From assembly GCF_005843925.1 (NCBI RefSeq), contig NZ_VCBC01000010.1, positions 124,001-188,000 on the forward strand: a DNA stretch of 64,000 bases. Direction: 5' to 3'. Source of the DNA: Thalassotalea litorea. Its GTDB lineage: Bacteria; Pseudomonadota; Gammaproteobacteria; Enterobacterales; Alteromonadaceae. This document shows positions 17,607 through 26,677 of this stretch, in pieces. The position numbers were made by a program, and so were the translations under genes. The notes beneath the pieces were generated by a model. It was not told where the DNA came from. It saw nothing but the letters and a program-made list of their open reading frames with translations, and searched no databases. Each line of letters starts with the position of its first letter. The first letter of the stretch is position 1.

Positions 17607-18515
17607 CTAGATTGTTCGAGGCTTTTTTTTATTGGCACGATGTTTTCTATATGAATCAAGACTATAGATAACCAATGCTGTCCAGATACATGCGAATGTT
17701 ATCAGCTTTTCAAAAACCAATGGTTCGTGAAACACAGTGATGGCAATGACAAACATAATGCTTGGTCCGATATATTGGAAGAAGCCCAGCGTTGCTAACG
17801 TCAAACGTTTTGCCGCACCGGTAAAAAACAACAGTGGTGCAGTAGTCACCAATCCGGCGGCTATCAGTAGCCCATTGAGTTGCATTTCATTACCTAACAG
17901 ATTACTGGTTGATGTATTGAGGAAAAATGCCCAGTAAATCATGGCCGCAGGCATCAGCCAGGCTGACTCGATGAATAATCCGGATACCGAATCGACCATT
18001 AATTTTTTTCGCAGTAGCCCGTAAATACCAAAAGATGCTGCCAGAGCAAGGGCAATGTATGGAATTGTGCCTAAGCTAATCAACTGAATCGCCACACCGG
18101 TAAAAGCCAGCAATACCGCGATGCCTTGCCATTTAGACAGCCTTTCCCCGAGAAATATCATTCCCAAAGCGACATTAAACAAAGGGTTGATGTAATACCC
18201 TAAACTGGCTTCCAGGATATGATCGTTGTTGACGGCCCAGATAAATATCAGCCAGTTTATCGCTAGTACCACGGCCGTGAGGCCAAGCCAGGCAACCGTT
18301 TTGGGTTGCTTTAAAACTGCCCGTACGGTTGACCAGTTGCCCATGGCGAAAATAATGGCCACCAACAGCAAAAAAGACCAAACCACTCGGTGCATTAAAA
18401 TTTCGGTCGCGGAAACTTGTTGCAGTAATTTGAAATAAATCGGTGCCAGACCCCAAATGGTATAAGCACAGATGGCATTAATAATGCCGGATTTTGTTTG
18501 ATTTTGTTCTGACAT
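17607..18515 (-). CDS. rarD: EamA-family permease RarD
   Basis: Inner-membrane protein with about ten hydrophobic segments, 302 residues from the ATG at 18515 (MSEQNQTKSG). An in-frame GTG at 18551 would add 12 residues ahead of the family's normal start. The signature AYTIWGLAPIYFKLL, the HRVVWSFLLL segment and the LGYYINPLFNVALG motif are typical of RarD, a drug/metabolite transporter superfamily member; its name comes from chloramphenicol resistance but the natural substrate is not firmly known. Position between uvrD and yigI matches E. coli order. It converges on uvrD with a shared terminator. Confidence 0.93.
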   Translation of the reverse strand: MSEQNQTKSGIINAICAYTIWGLAPIYFKLLQQVSATEILMHRVVWSFLLLVAIIFAMGNWSTVRAVLKQPKTVAWLGLTAVVLAINWLIFIWAVNNDHILEASLGYYINPLFNVALGMIFLGERLSKWQGIAVLLAFTGVAIQLISLGTIPYIALALAASFGIYGLLRKKLMVDSVSGLFIESAWLMPAAMIYWAFFLNTSTSNLLGNEMQLNGLLIAAGLVTTAPLLFFTGAAKRLTLATLGFFQYIGPSIMFVIAITVFHEPLVFEKLITFACIWTALVIYSLDSYRKHRANKKKPRTI

Positions 18516-18892
18516 GAATAGGGTTACACCAATTACATTAAGTTTGTGCACAACTCAGAGTTAGGGCCGTAAATGGGCCTCTGGTAAACTCCCTACGGGT
18601 GAGTTTTAAAGGCGTTTATCTTGCGTTACTGATTTTGACCGATTTTGTGATCATGGCATAACCATTCTCTGCAATCAAAGCCTTGTCTAAAAGCCTTTAA
18701 ATTCTCACTGAGTGAGCAATAATTTAATGTGATTGGTATTGTGAGCGAGCAAGACGATTCCGGATTTTAGCATAGAGCCTGAATGTATATAAAGAGCGCT
18801 GTTTCTTACTCTTGCAATTAATTCAATGCTAACTAGGCTTAAATTTGAGCAATGATTTTCTTTTTATCTAGTCCCTTCGCGCCGGAGGTTTT
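18516..18892. other. Divergent intergenic region between rarD and the His-rich gene
   Basis: About 380 bases without a gene. It must hold the promoters of rarD (minus) and the histidine-rich gene (plus). The only structure I see is an imperfect hairpin AAACTC...GAGTTTT around 18586-18607 with a T-run. I looked for a Zur-like palindrome and did not find a convincing one. Confidence 0.4.
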
Positions 18893-19243
18893 ATGGCACA
18901 GTGCAATCATCCCCACATCGAGCATTCTCATCAACATGGCAAAGGCTGTGGCCACACAGCGATAAAACATGGCGATCACGTTGATTACATCCACGATGGT
19001 CATCTACATTGCCCTCATGGCGACCATTATGACGAACATAACATCGAAGTAAGTGAGCAAAACCCGGATGGTTGCCATCCGATGGATTGCGGCTGTGAAT
19101 CAGGTCATGTGCATGGTCCTGATTGTGGACATGAAGCCGTACCTCACGGTGATCATATTGACTATTTGGTTAATGGGCGCTTGCATCATGTGCACAATGG
19201 CCATTGTGACGATCATGGTCCGGTCGAAGTTCTCGACTCTTGA
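18893..19243 (+). CDS. Histidine-rich, probably metal-binding protein with an internal duplication
   Basis: A 116-residue soluble protein with 25 His and 8 Cys. Two 31-residue repeats, residues 19-49 (CGHTAIKHGDHVDY...) and 78-108 (CGHEAVPHGDHIDY...), are identical at 17 positions: CGH-A--HGDH-DY---G-LH--H--H-D-H; each is followed by a short acidic IEV/VEV strand. The density of His and Cys strongly suggests binding of zinc, nickel or copper, as storage or buffer. No signal peptide is present, so it acts in the cytoplasm. The ATG at 18893 follows CGGAGGTTTT, a strong ribosome-binding site. It is monocistronic. Function is inferred from composition only. Confidence 0.8.
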   Translation: MAQCNHPHIEHSHQHGKGCGHTAIKHGDHVDYIHDGHLHCPHGDHYDEHNIEVSEQNPDGCHPMDCGCESGHVHGPDCGHEAVPHGDHIDYLVNGRLHHVHNGHCDDHGPVEVLDS

Positions 19244-19313
19244 TTTCAGGCAAACTCACCGAGTAACCAGGAGCGACTCCCAGTACAGGGAATCTGCAAG
19301 TCTGTTAACACGA

Positions 19314-19769
19314 TTAACCGACTATATAGGTACCGGTACCAAATGCAATGTGTGTACCTTTTTGGTTATGTAACTCCATACGAGCTACTGCAACTTTACT
19401 GCCTTTGCGAATGATTCTGGCGGTAGCAATAAATCGCTCGCCTCTCCCAGGACGCAAAAAATCGGTGCGTAAATCAATGGTACTCATCCGTGTTAGTTTC
19501 TCATGGATTATCGTGTCATTGAGCTCTGGCAGATTTTCGATAATATTCGCTGCGGCGACAACACCGCCAACCATATCTAAAACCGATGCGATCACCCCTC
19601 CGTGCAAAATTTTCTGGACCGGATTTCCCATCAGATCGTGTTTCCATTGAAATTGAATCTCTGACTCCTGAGGATCCATCCTGGTGATTGTAAACCCCAG
19701 CAGCTGATTAAACGGAATATGGGCGTTCCATAGCTGAGTTACTTGTTCCAGTACTTGGGTCTTTTCCAT
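19314..19769 (-). CDS. yigI: Hotdog-fold thioesterase YigI
   Basis: PaaI/YigI-type acyl-CoA thioesterase, 151 residues from the ATG at 19769 (MEKTQVLEQ), which has AAAGG eight bases ahead; an in-frame ATG at 19805 lacks a ribosome-binding site. The catalytic hotdog segment ILHGGVIASVLDMVGG and the downstream TIDLRTDFLRPGRGERF and KVAVARMELHN match E. coli YigI closely. YigI is a long-chain acyl-CoA thioesterase, active in the cytoplasm. Its place between rarD and recQ is conserved, although pldA, which lies between yigI and recQ in E. coli, is not here. Confidence 0.9.
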   Translation of the reverse strand: MEKTQVLEQVTQLWNAHIPFNQLLGFTITRMDPQESEIQFQWKHDLMGNPVQKILHGGVIASVLDMVGGVVAAANIIENLPELNDTIIHEKLTRMSTIDLRTDFLRPGRGERFIATARIIRKGSKVAVARMELHNQKGTHIAFGTGTYIVG

Positions 19770-19854
19770 TAAGAAACCTTTTGAATGATGAGAATCCTGA
19801 CTCATTTCAGAGCGGTCAGGTTAATTAAAGTCCATTTTAACGGACCTCGACAAC

Positions 19855-19879
19855 AAAAATGGTGCAACAGCACCGTTAA
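19855..19879 (-). terminator. Minus-strand terminator-like hairpin upstream of yigI
   Basis: Read on the minus strand: AACGGTGC, loop TGTT, GCACCATT, then TTTTG. It lies 86 bases upstream of the yigI start, within a 402-base gap (19770-20171) that has no gene. It could attenuate yigI or end a short upstream transcript. The remainder of the gap contains T/C-rich sequence with small palindromes such as TACATCCATGTA near 19971 but no recognisable gene. Confidence 0.4.
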
Positions 19880-20171
19880 TCAAAAACCTAAAGCTCTTGT
19901 TGTCACCGAAAATTGCTCCTCGATAACTGCTCCTGCGTTATTCTACCTACATACATCCATGTATTAGTGCATTTTCGGCATACCGACCGTCCATGGCCAT
20001 AACCGCGTCAGCTGTCAGCCGAAAACTTGTCGACGGCTAGGTTTTCTATCTCGGCGCAGTCTACCTCGCCAACAGAAACAGTGCGCTAGTACCGTTTCAG
20101 AGTTATGTAATTTCAATAGCTTAAAGATTTCCCGATAAATGTCTACCGAGATAGCGCCGCTCTGGGGTAAA

Positions 20172-22010
20172 ATGGACAAAAAAGAAGCCAGTAATTTCAA
20201 TTTGACCACCGTAAATTCAGCCCAGAAAACACCAGATCTCCTACATTCACTTAAGCATATCTTTGGCTATGAGCAATTCCGTTCAGGCCAAAAACAGGTG
20301 ATTGAGCAGTTAATGGCTCAGCGTGATTGTCTGGTTTTGATGCCGACCGGCGGTGGTAAATCTTTGTGCTACCAATTGCCCGCAACGCTAATGCCAGGGC
20401 TGACTGTGGTGGTATCACCATTAATTGCATTGATGAAAGATCAGGTTGATGGTTTATTACGGCAGGGGATCAGCGCTGCCTATGTGAATGGTAGCATGAA
20501 TACTGCAGACATTAACGAAACCATGCAGCGCGTCGGTCGTGGTGAAGTGCGGATCCTTTATGTCGCGCCTGAGCGCTTGTTATCGCATTATTTCCTGCAA
20601 AGTTTAACCCAGATGCAGATTAGCTTTTTTGCGATTGATGAAGCCCATTGTATATCTCAATGGGGTCATGATTTTCGTCCATCGTATACACAGCTAGGAA
20701 AATTGAAAGAGTATTTCCCTTACACGCCAATCATGGCGTTAACCGCAACGGCAGATGTCACCACCCGCAAAGATATTTTGCAGCAGTTGAATCTACAAAA
20801 TCCGTTCGTTTTACTCGATAGCTTCGACCGTCCCAATATTCGCTATACCCTGACCGAAAAATATAATGGCCAACGGCAACTATTAGATTACCTGCGTGAG
20901 AATAGCGAAGATAGCGGCATTATCTATTGTAATTCCCGTTGGCAGGTCGATAAGCTCACTAAGGAATTGGCGGAAAAAGGCATTAATTGTGCGGCGTATC
21001 ATGCGGGTATGGAAAACGATATGCGCAGTATTATTCAGGATGGATTTACCAAAGATAATATTCGCATTGTTGTCGCCACCATCGCCTTTGGGTTAGGGAT
21101 CAATAAACCGAATATTCGTTTTGTGGTGCATTATGAATTGCCTCGCTCCTTAGAATCTTATTATCAGGAAACGGGTCGTGCGGGTCGTGACGGTTTAGAA
21201 GCGGAAGCGTTATTGTTATACGATCATCAGGATATTGATCGAATTAAAAAACGCATTAGTGACGGGGATAATGAACAGCGATCTGCGGTTGAATTACAAC
21301 GCTTTAGCGCCATGGCCGGATTTGCCGAAGCGCAAACCTGTCGTCGTCAGGTATTGTTAAACTATTTTGCTGAATATACCCATGCCGGTTGTGGTAACTG
21401 TGACATTTGTCTCGACCCTCCGAGCCGATACGAAGCCACGACCGATGCCCAGAAGGTTCTATCTTGTGTGTATCGAATAGGCCAGGTGGGTGATATTCAT
21501 TATGTTATCGATGTTTTACGTGGCCGCGATACTGAACGATTGAAACAAGGTGGCCATGAAACCGTAAGCACATTTGGAATTGGTCAGGATAAAACCCGTG
21601 GCTACTGGTTTTCCGTGATTCGCCAACTCATTCATTTGGGCCTTCTGCAACAGGATATCGAGCAACAATCTGCGTTGCAGTTAACGGAAGCATCAAGGCC
21701 GGTATTAACTGCCAAAGAAACATTAATGTTGGCTCGTCCGCGCTTACAACATGCCAGTTACTGGCAGCAAAACAAACCGAAGAATCAGTATGACAAAGGG
21801 TTGTTTCGCCAATTGCGTGAACTGCGCAAGGTATTGGCTGATCAAGAAGATATCGCCCCGTTTATCGTATTTAATGATGCCTCATTAATGGAAATGGCTC
21901 GCTTGAAACCCACCAATAGCTCTGAGTTTTTATGTATCTCGGGTGTCGGTGATACCAAGTTAAATCGCTACGGCAAGGCGTTTATGGACGTCATTAAAGA
22001 AGCCGGCTAG
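20172..22010 (+). CDS. recQ: ATP-dependent DNA helicase RecQ
   Basis: Superfamily 2 3'-5' helicase for recombination and fork repair. The start at 20172 (MDKKEAS) is preferred for the GGGG ribosome-binding sequence just ahead; an ATG at 20139 would add 11 residues. In order: motif 0 [10 protein letters not shown], Walker [19 protein letters not shown] in [17 protein letters not shown], motif III ALTATAD, motif [14 protein letters not shown], the zinc-binding [10 protein letters not shown]...CGNCDIC region, the winged helix, and a C-terminal HRDC domain over the last 80 residues. About 612 residues, the E. coli length. It is monocistronic. Confidence 0.97.
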   Translation: MDKKEASNFNLTTVNSAQKTPDLLHSLKHIFGYEQFRSGQKQVIEQLMAQRDCLVLMPTGGGKSLCYQLPATLMPGLTVVVSPLIALMKDQVDGLLRQGISAAYVNGSMNTADINETMQRVGRGEVRILYVAPERLLSHYFLQSLTQMQISFFAIDEAHCISQWGHDFRPSYTQLGKLKEYFPYTPIMALTATADVTTRKDILQQLNLQNPFVLLDSFDRPNIRYTLTEKYNGQRQLLDYLRENSEDSGIIYCNSRWQVDKLTKELAEKGINCAAYHAGMENDMRSIIQDGFTKDNIRIVVATIAFGLGINKPNIRFVVHYELPRSLESYYQETGRAGRDGLEAEALLLYDHQDIDRIKKRISDGDNEQRSAVELQRFSAMAGFAEAQTCRRQVLLNYFAEYTHAGCGNCDICLDPPSRYEATTDAQKVLSCVYRIGQVGDIHYVIDVLRGRDTERLKQGGHETVSTFGIGQDKTRGYWFSVIRQLIHLGLLQQDIEQQSALQLTEASRPVLTAKETLMLARPRLQHASYWQQNKPKNQYDKGLFRQLRELRKVLADQEDIAPFIVFNDASLMEMARLKPTNSSEFLCISGVGDTKLNRYGKAFMDVIKEAG

Positions 22011-22204
22011 AAGTTAATCTCCCTTGCGAATATCAGAGGGGGTACAGGCATCAGTACATTCAATACGGCTCTGTTTATTGCTAGAGTGGGTTGCTAACTC
22101 TATGTTTTCTATGCGATAGTTTTACAGTTTCCATCGATTGTTGCGGCCTTCTATCTGTCATCAGGTAGCGAGCAACAGATAAGGTTTATCGGGGCAGTAA
22201 AACA

Positions 22205-22636
22205 ATGAAAGTATTTTTCTCACTTGTATTCATCTTAGCGTTATCCGCTTGTAGCACGACGCCATCGAAGCCATTGATTGGCCTTCGTAATTATCATTAC
22301 CAACCTGACAACGATAGCCACAATAAGTCACAAGTGGTTTTCTTTAATAGTTCCAATAAAATTTTATCGGGTCCCAATAGCTCTGGAGTGATGACAATTC
22401 ACATAGACGGGGCGAGTGTCGGGGAATTAAAAATTGGTGAGTATTTAGTTGTCGAAGTGAAAAAAGGTGAGCACGAAATTAAACTGATCCAGCAAGGTGC
22501 CTTAGTGAAAGAATCGATACACAAATTCAAAGCACGGTACGATAGCTATTATATTGATGTTTATGCACAATTATTTTCTACAGGGTTTGAGGCAGTTCCG
22601 GATCTTCCGGGTGGCTATGAATCGGCCTATGAATAG
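22205..22636 (+). CDS. Small lipoprotein, DUF2846-like
   Basis: A 143-residue lipoprotein with signal MKVFFSLVFILALSAC (lipobox LSAC, Cys16) and STTPSKP following. The body has SGVMTIHIDGASVGELKIGEYLVVEVKKGEHEIKLI in successive strands: the IDG turn, a GEL-type turn, a short strand and the KGEHEI strand. This arrangement matches the lipoprotein at 14607 and the DUF2846 pattern, although sequence identity between the two is low. It is probably attached to the outer membrane. Neighbours (recQ, ubiA) give no functional clue. Confidence 0.72.
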   Translation: MKVFFSLVFILALSACSTTPSKPLIGLRNYHYQPDNDSHNKSQVVFFNSSNKILSGPNSSGVMTIHIDGASVGELKIGEYLVVEVKKGEHEIKLIQQGALVKESIHKFKARYDSYYIDVYAQLFSTGFEAVPDLPGGYESAYE

Positions 22637-22669
22637 AGTTTACAGGTGTTACCTAATTCAAGGTCCTGA

Positions 22670-23542
22670 TTAATAAAACTCATGATACTGCAATACAATC
22701 CCAATCAGCATAAACAATAAGCCATGATGATTATCTAAAAAAGCACGAAAACACTTGTCGCGTTCGCGAGTTTTGATCAATTGCTGTTGATGAATAAATG
22801 ACGCGGCGGTAAATGCAACCGACAGGTAATAGAACAGATTGAATTGCAGTCTCTGACCAACCCAAATCAATAGCATTAAGACAAGTAACTGCATTATCGC
22901 AATTATGAGTTTGTCGAAGCGACCGAATAGCACCGCAGTCGATTTCACTCCGATTTTCACATCGTCGTCTCTATCGACCATCGCGTACATAGTGTCATAG
23001 GCGACGGTCCAAATCAGATTCGCGGCAAACAATAACCAGGCTTCTACCGGTACAGAACCGCGAATCTCCATAAATGCCATGATCATGCCCCAGCTGAATG
23101 CAGCACCAAGTACCACTTGTGGTAAATGGGTATATCGTTTCATAAAGGGATAACTACTGGCTAATAACAGGGCCACACTAGACAAAGCAATCGTCTGCCA
23201 GGAGAGGGTGAGAACCAGACAAAACGCAATGCTTATCAGTAATAAAAATAGATTTTTGGCCTGCTTTTCGCTCATTAAACCGGAGACTAAAGGCCGCTGG
23301 CTCGTGCGCTTCACTTTACCATCAAGATGGCGATCGGCGTAATCGTTTATCACGCAACCAGCACTGCGCATCACAAAAACTCCGACGGTAAACACCAACA
23401 GGTAATGCCAGCCAGGAAATTCTTCGGCGGCGACCCAGAGCGCCCACAATGTTGGCCACATCAACAGATACGTACCAATGGGTTTGTCCATGCGAGTTAT
23501 TTGTTTTATGCCCTGAAAAGAACCAAACCAGTTTGTTATCAC
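22670..23542 (-). CDS. ubiA: 4-hydroxybenzoate octaprenyltransferase
   Basis: Integral membrane prenyltransferase that attaches the polyprenyl tail to 4-hydroxybenzoate in ubiquinone synthesis. At 290 residues from a GTG start at 23542 it carries both Asp-rich Mg-pyrophosphate motifs: NDYADRHLDGKVKRT and the second YDTMYAMVDRDDD. The MRSAGCVINDYADR and YPFMKRYTHLPQVVLGAAFSWG segments match E. coli UbiA closely. Its usual partner ubiC lies 1.6 kb away at 25165 with a plus-strand exporter gene between, so it has its own promoter here. Confidence 0.96.
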   Translation of the reverse strand: MITNWFGSFQGIKQITRMDKPIGTYLLMWPTLWALWVAAEEFPGWHYLLVFTVGVFVMRSAGCVINDYADRHLDGKVKRTSQRPLVSGLMSEKQAKNLFLLLISIAFCLVLTLSWQTIALSSVALLLASSYPFMKRYTHLPQVVLGAAFSWGMIMAFMEIRGSVPVEAWLLFAANLIWTVAYDTMYAMVDRDDDVKIGVKSTAVLFGRFDKLIIAIMQLLVLMLLIWVGQRLQFNLFYYLSVAFTAASFIHQQQLIKTRERDKCFRAFLDNHHGLLFMLIGIVLQYHEFY

Positions 23543-23748
23543 GTTGCAATATTCTCTGTTTATTAGCTGTGGGTTGCTATGCTTGCTGATATACTTGCCC
23601 GCAAAATCAACAATGCTGGCTCAAGCCATTTGCCCGATGAACGAGTGTTATTCTAACAGCCATTTTTTTTTGAAACACCTGAAAAATCATCGTTATCCTG
23701 AAAATTGTACAACGATTCAGAATGCCAACAGAGGTTAATTAGCAAGGC

Positions 23749-25104
23749 ATGTCCATTTTAAATATGCAATCGGTGAGAGCTAGTATCAAACTTGCCTGGC
23801 CAATATCCCTGCAACAAACTCTGGTGACCATGCTAGGGATGATTGATGTCATGATGGTCAGTCATTTAGGGGATGCTGCCGTCGCTGCTGTAGGTCTTGG
23901 TAATCGAATTCAGTTTGTGGTTTTGGTATTAGTCAATGGCGGCGCTTGGGCGGTGGGGATTTTAGCCTCTCAGTATTTTGGTGCAGGCAATATGATGAAA
24001 GTCCGTCGAGCGATATTGATGGGCGTCTGTGTCACTGTGTTTGCCCTAATCCCAGTCGTTTTGCTTAATTTTGCCTATGCCGATCAATTGATTGAATTGG
24101 GAAGTACCGATAACCAAGTGATAGCTTTAGGTGAAAGCTATCTTTGGATCACCATGCCAAGCTTATTATTTGTTGCCGGCATTATGGTGATTGAAAACGC
24201 CCTTCGTAGTCTCAATCAGGTCAAGCTGCCAATGGTATTAAGCTCCATTGCGATTGGCCTGAACGTTATTTTGAATTATTGGCTGATCAATGGTGGCTTA
24301 GGTATTGAGCCACTTGGGGTTGATGGCGCGGCCATTGCCACAACTGTGTCCAGATTACTGCATCTGATAATCTTGGTTTGGTTTCTGGTTGCGATGCGCC
24401 ATCCGGTTAAGCCCTCAAGACACGATTTCGCCAGTTTAAATGACACCCAAGCCTGGCGGAAATTGGTAGCCTTGGTATGGCCAATGATGTTCAGCTTTGG
24501 GGTGTGGTCGCTTGGCACCTTAGTGTATCAATTGATCTATGGCAGAATTGGTACTCAGGAATTAGCGGTGATGAGCATATTAGCCCCGGTTGAAGGGATG
24601 TTTATCTCGTTGTTTTTTGGTTTCGCATCCGCCTGTGCCATTATGGTTGGTCAGCGCCTTGGCGCCGATAAGTTTGACGAAGCCTGGTCAATCGCGCGGA
24701 CTTTTTCGCTGTTAGCGCCGGTGGTGGCAGTGATTGCTGGCGGGTTGCTGTATGGGATCAAAAGCTGGGTATTTATTCCTTTTGCCGATTTGCCGTCTTC
24801 GACGCTAGATTTAGCGAGCGACATTTTTCTAATTATCGCCCTTGGTGGTAGCCTTAAAATTACCAATATGACAATGGCGATGGGGGTACTTCGTGCCGGT
24901 GGAGAGACCAAAGCGTGCCTATACATCGACACGACGGGGATGTGGATAATCAGTATTCCGCTGACAATGCTTGCGGCGTTTTATTTCCAGCTACCCTTGT
25001 TTTGGGTTGTTGTGGTGTCTTACTCTGAAGAAATTTGCAAACTGGTATTATTCAGCTGGCGGGTTGCATCGAAGAAGTGGTTAAATAACCTCGCCACCAC
25101 CTAA
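23749..25104 (+). CDS. MATE-family efflux transporter
   Basis: A 451-residue multidrug and toxin extrusion protein with about twelve hydrophobic segments arranged as two similar halves (MatE domains about 18-178 and 245-405). Typical features are LAWPISLQQTLVTMLGMIDVMMVSHLGDAAVAAVGLG in helix 1-2 and an internal counterpart at about 240. Such proteins export cations or drugs by Na+ or H+ antiport; the substrate is unknown. It resembles NorM-like members. It interrupts the ubiC-ubiA neighbourhood on the opposite strand and is followed by a REP-like palindrome, both of which may mean that it was inserted here. Confidence 0.88.
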   Translation: MSILNMQSVRASIKLAWPISLQQTLVTMLGMIDVMMVSHLGDAAVAAVGLGNRIQFVVLVLVNGGAWAVGILASQYFGAGNMMKVRRAILMGVCVTVFALIPVVLLNFAYADQLIELGSTDNQVIALGESYLWITMPSLLFVAGIMVIENALRSLNQVKLPMVLSSIAIGLNVILNYWLINGGLGIEPLGVDGAAIATTVSRLLHLIILVWFLVAMRHPVKPSRHDFASLNDTQAWRKLVALVWPMMFSFGVWSLGTLVYQLIYGRIGTQELAVMSILAPVEGMFISLFFGFASACAIMVGQRLGADKFDEAWSIARTFSLLAPVVAVIAGGLLYGIKSWVFIPFADLPSSTLDLASDIFLIIALGGSLKITNMTMAMGVLRAGGETKACLYIDTTGMWIISIPLTMLAAFYFQLPLFWVVVVSYSEEICKLVLFSWRVASKKWLNNLATT

Positions 25105-25108
25105 CTAG

Positions 25109-25159
25109 ATCAAGGGGTCAGAGTTGTTGATAGTGTTTCAACAACTCTGACCCCTTGAT
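25109..25159. repeat. REP/REPIN-like palindrome, copy 1
   Basis: ATCAAGGGGTCAGAGTTGTT followed by GA (25109-25130), a 7-base loop, then the exact reverse complement (25138-25159): a 22-bp perfect stem. It fills the gap between the convergent MATE and ubiC genes. The same arms recur at 40037-40086. In RNA it would form a very stable hairpin on either strand and could end both converging transcripts. Confidence 0.9.
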
Positions 25160-25164
25160 TTCTC

Positions 25165-25761
25165 TTATTGATACGCCAGCGCGCCGGGAAGAAAGACCTC
25201 AGCCACCATCAAAGGTTTTTCTTCGATATGAAACAATGAGCGGCGGCCCCACAAGGAGTGCGTCACTTCAAGATTAGCCATTTTTGCTAGCTCACAGACC
25301 CGTTGAGACGGAGCGATTTCGGCCACCTGAAGCACTTTTCGGGTGAGTTTTGGGTTGTTAAACAACACCTGACCTAAAGGTTGCTCACCAAGTTCGGCTA
25401 ACGTCTTTTGATCCCCGGTTAACGAGCTTGAGGGTAACAATGAACGGGCATAAACCACCGGTTGATCATCACAATAGAGTAATACTTCACGCACCAGCAC
25501 TTTCTCACCTTCGCAGATACCCATCGTAGCACGTTCGCCTTTGATGGCCTCATGGGCAGGGCAAGCTTGTAATGCCTGACCTAACAACAGAACTCGAAAA
25601 TCGTTGCAGTGGCGTTTTAACCGGGCGGTTAGTGAGGTTGGATCTAATAGCCAGTCGCTGAGCACGGATTGCTTAGGGGCTAAGGAAGCATCAACCCAAT
25701 TTACATCGAGGCCAATGGGAAACTGCTGTTTTAATTTTTCTAGATTAGAGTTCACTGTCAC
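25165..25761 (-). CDS. ubiC: Chorismate pyruvate-lyase
   Basis: Cleaves chorismate to 4-hydroxybenzoate and pyruvate, the first committed step of ubiquinone synthesis. The 198-residue product has the family's VREVLLYCDDQPVVYARSLLP segment and C-terminal THSLWGRRSLFHIEEKPLMVAEVFLP, including the conserved WGRRS. Both parts line the active-site flaps in the known UbiC fold. The start overlaps the 3' end of glpG by 17 bases on the same strand, so ubiC may be co-transcribed with glpG. It is separated from ubiA by the MATE gene. Confidence 0.93.
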   Translation of the reverse strand: MTVNSNLEKLKQQFPIGLDVNWVDASLAPKQSVLSDWLLDPTSLTARLKRHCNDFRVLLLGQALQACPAHEAIKGERATMGICEGEKVLVREVLLYCDDQPVVYARSLLPSSSLTGDQKTLAELGEQPLGQVLFNNPKLTRKVLQVAEIAPSQRVCELAKMANLEVTHSLWGRRSLFHIEEKPLMVAEVFLPGALAYQ

Positions 25762-26647
25762 TTCGACTGCTGTTACTTTGACTTTTTTGACTGAAATGCA
25801 CCATAAAGGCGTAGGCGATACCCGACAACAACCCGACTAAATGCGCGGTGTTTGCTACATTTATCGGCATAAAGTCGGTAAAGCCTAACACCAGCCAAAA
25901 CAGTAAAAAGCCAATAATAGGCTTTTCTAAATGAATTTTATGACCCGGGTTTAGATAACCAAACCACCAGACAAAACCTACCGTCGCGTAGACAACACCG
26001 GAAAGGCCACCAAAATTGGGGCCGGCAACGTAAAACTGCGCGGTATTGGATAACAGTGCCGAGCCAATAAATAACAAAGCAATTCGGCCAACCCCCAGGT
26101 TCTGTTCAATTTGTCCGCCCAGTTGCCACCACCACAAGGTGTTAAAGGCAATATGTAAAAATGAGAAATGAAAAATTGCCGGAGTCAGCCAGCGCCAGGG
26201 TTCATCCATGGTTTGACTAATGTCCCCGAGTTGATTGAATTTCAATGCACTAAACGCCGGCTCAAAGGCAATTAACGAAATGAAATACACGACCCAGCAC
26301 AGAGCAAAGATCGAGAGGGTAAACCAACCGGCCTTGGCTTTAAGGTTGGTTGCGATTTCTTTGGAAAGCTTTTGCCCCGATTGAATGTTCAGGCTTGAGC
26401 CACTTTGCCAAGCGGACTGTTGAAATTTGTTTTGGTGCGGGTTTCTCACAAATTCGGAAAATTCCGATTTTGCCAATTCTAACTTGTCGGGATCGCAATA
26501 GATCACATGTGGGAACGGCTCGTTGGCCTCAGAATCACTCGAAACTGGCCGGCTGTCGGCTTCGATTCCCTGATTTTGCAGATAGCGGACAAAGATTTTT
26601 GCCATACCGGACTGCTTAACTTTTACCAGAGGAACCAGTTCATTCAT
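25745..26647 (-). CDS. glpG: Rhomboid intramembrane serine protease GlpG
   Basis: A 300-residue rhomboid protease that cuts transmembrane substrates. An N-terminal cytoplasmic domain (residues 1-90, including DPDKLELAKSEFSEF) is followed by a six-helix core: catalytic Ser in GGLSGVVYA, with the preceding His/Asn-rich helix (HFSFLHIAFNTLWWWQLGG), and catalytic His in NTAHLVGLLSG. GlpG of E. coli is the nearest relative in domain layout. glpE lies just upstream on the same strand, so the glpE-glpG pair is retained without glpR. Substrates are unknown. Confidence 0.93.
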   Translation of the reverse strand: MNELVPLVKVKQSGMAKIFVRYLQNQGIEADSRPVSSDSEANEPFPHVIYCDPDKLELAKSEFSEFVRNPHQNKFQQSAWQSGSSLNIQSGQKLSKEIATNLKAKAGWFTLSIFALCWVVYFISLIAFEPAFSALKFNQLGDISQTMDEPWRWLTPAIFHFSFLHIAFNTLWWWQLGGQIEQNLGVGRIALLFIGSALLSNTAQFYVAGPNFGGLSGVVYATVGFVWWFGYLNPGHKIHLEKPIIGFLLFWLVLGFTDFMPINVANTAHLVGLLSGIAYAFMVHFSQKSQSNSSRSDSEL

Positions 26648-26677
26648 GTTTTGCGCTCGATTTAGTGTTTATTATTT

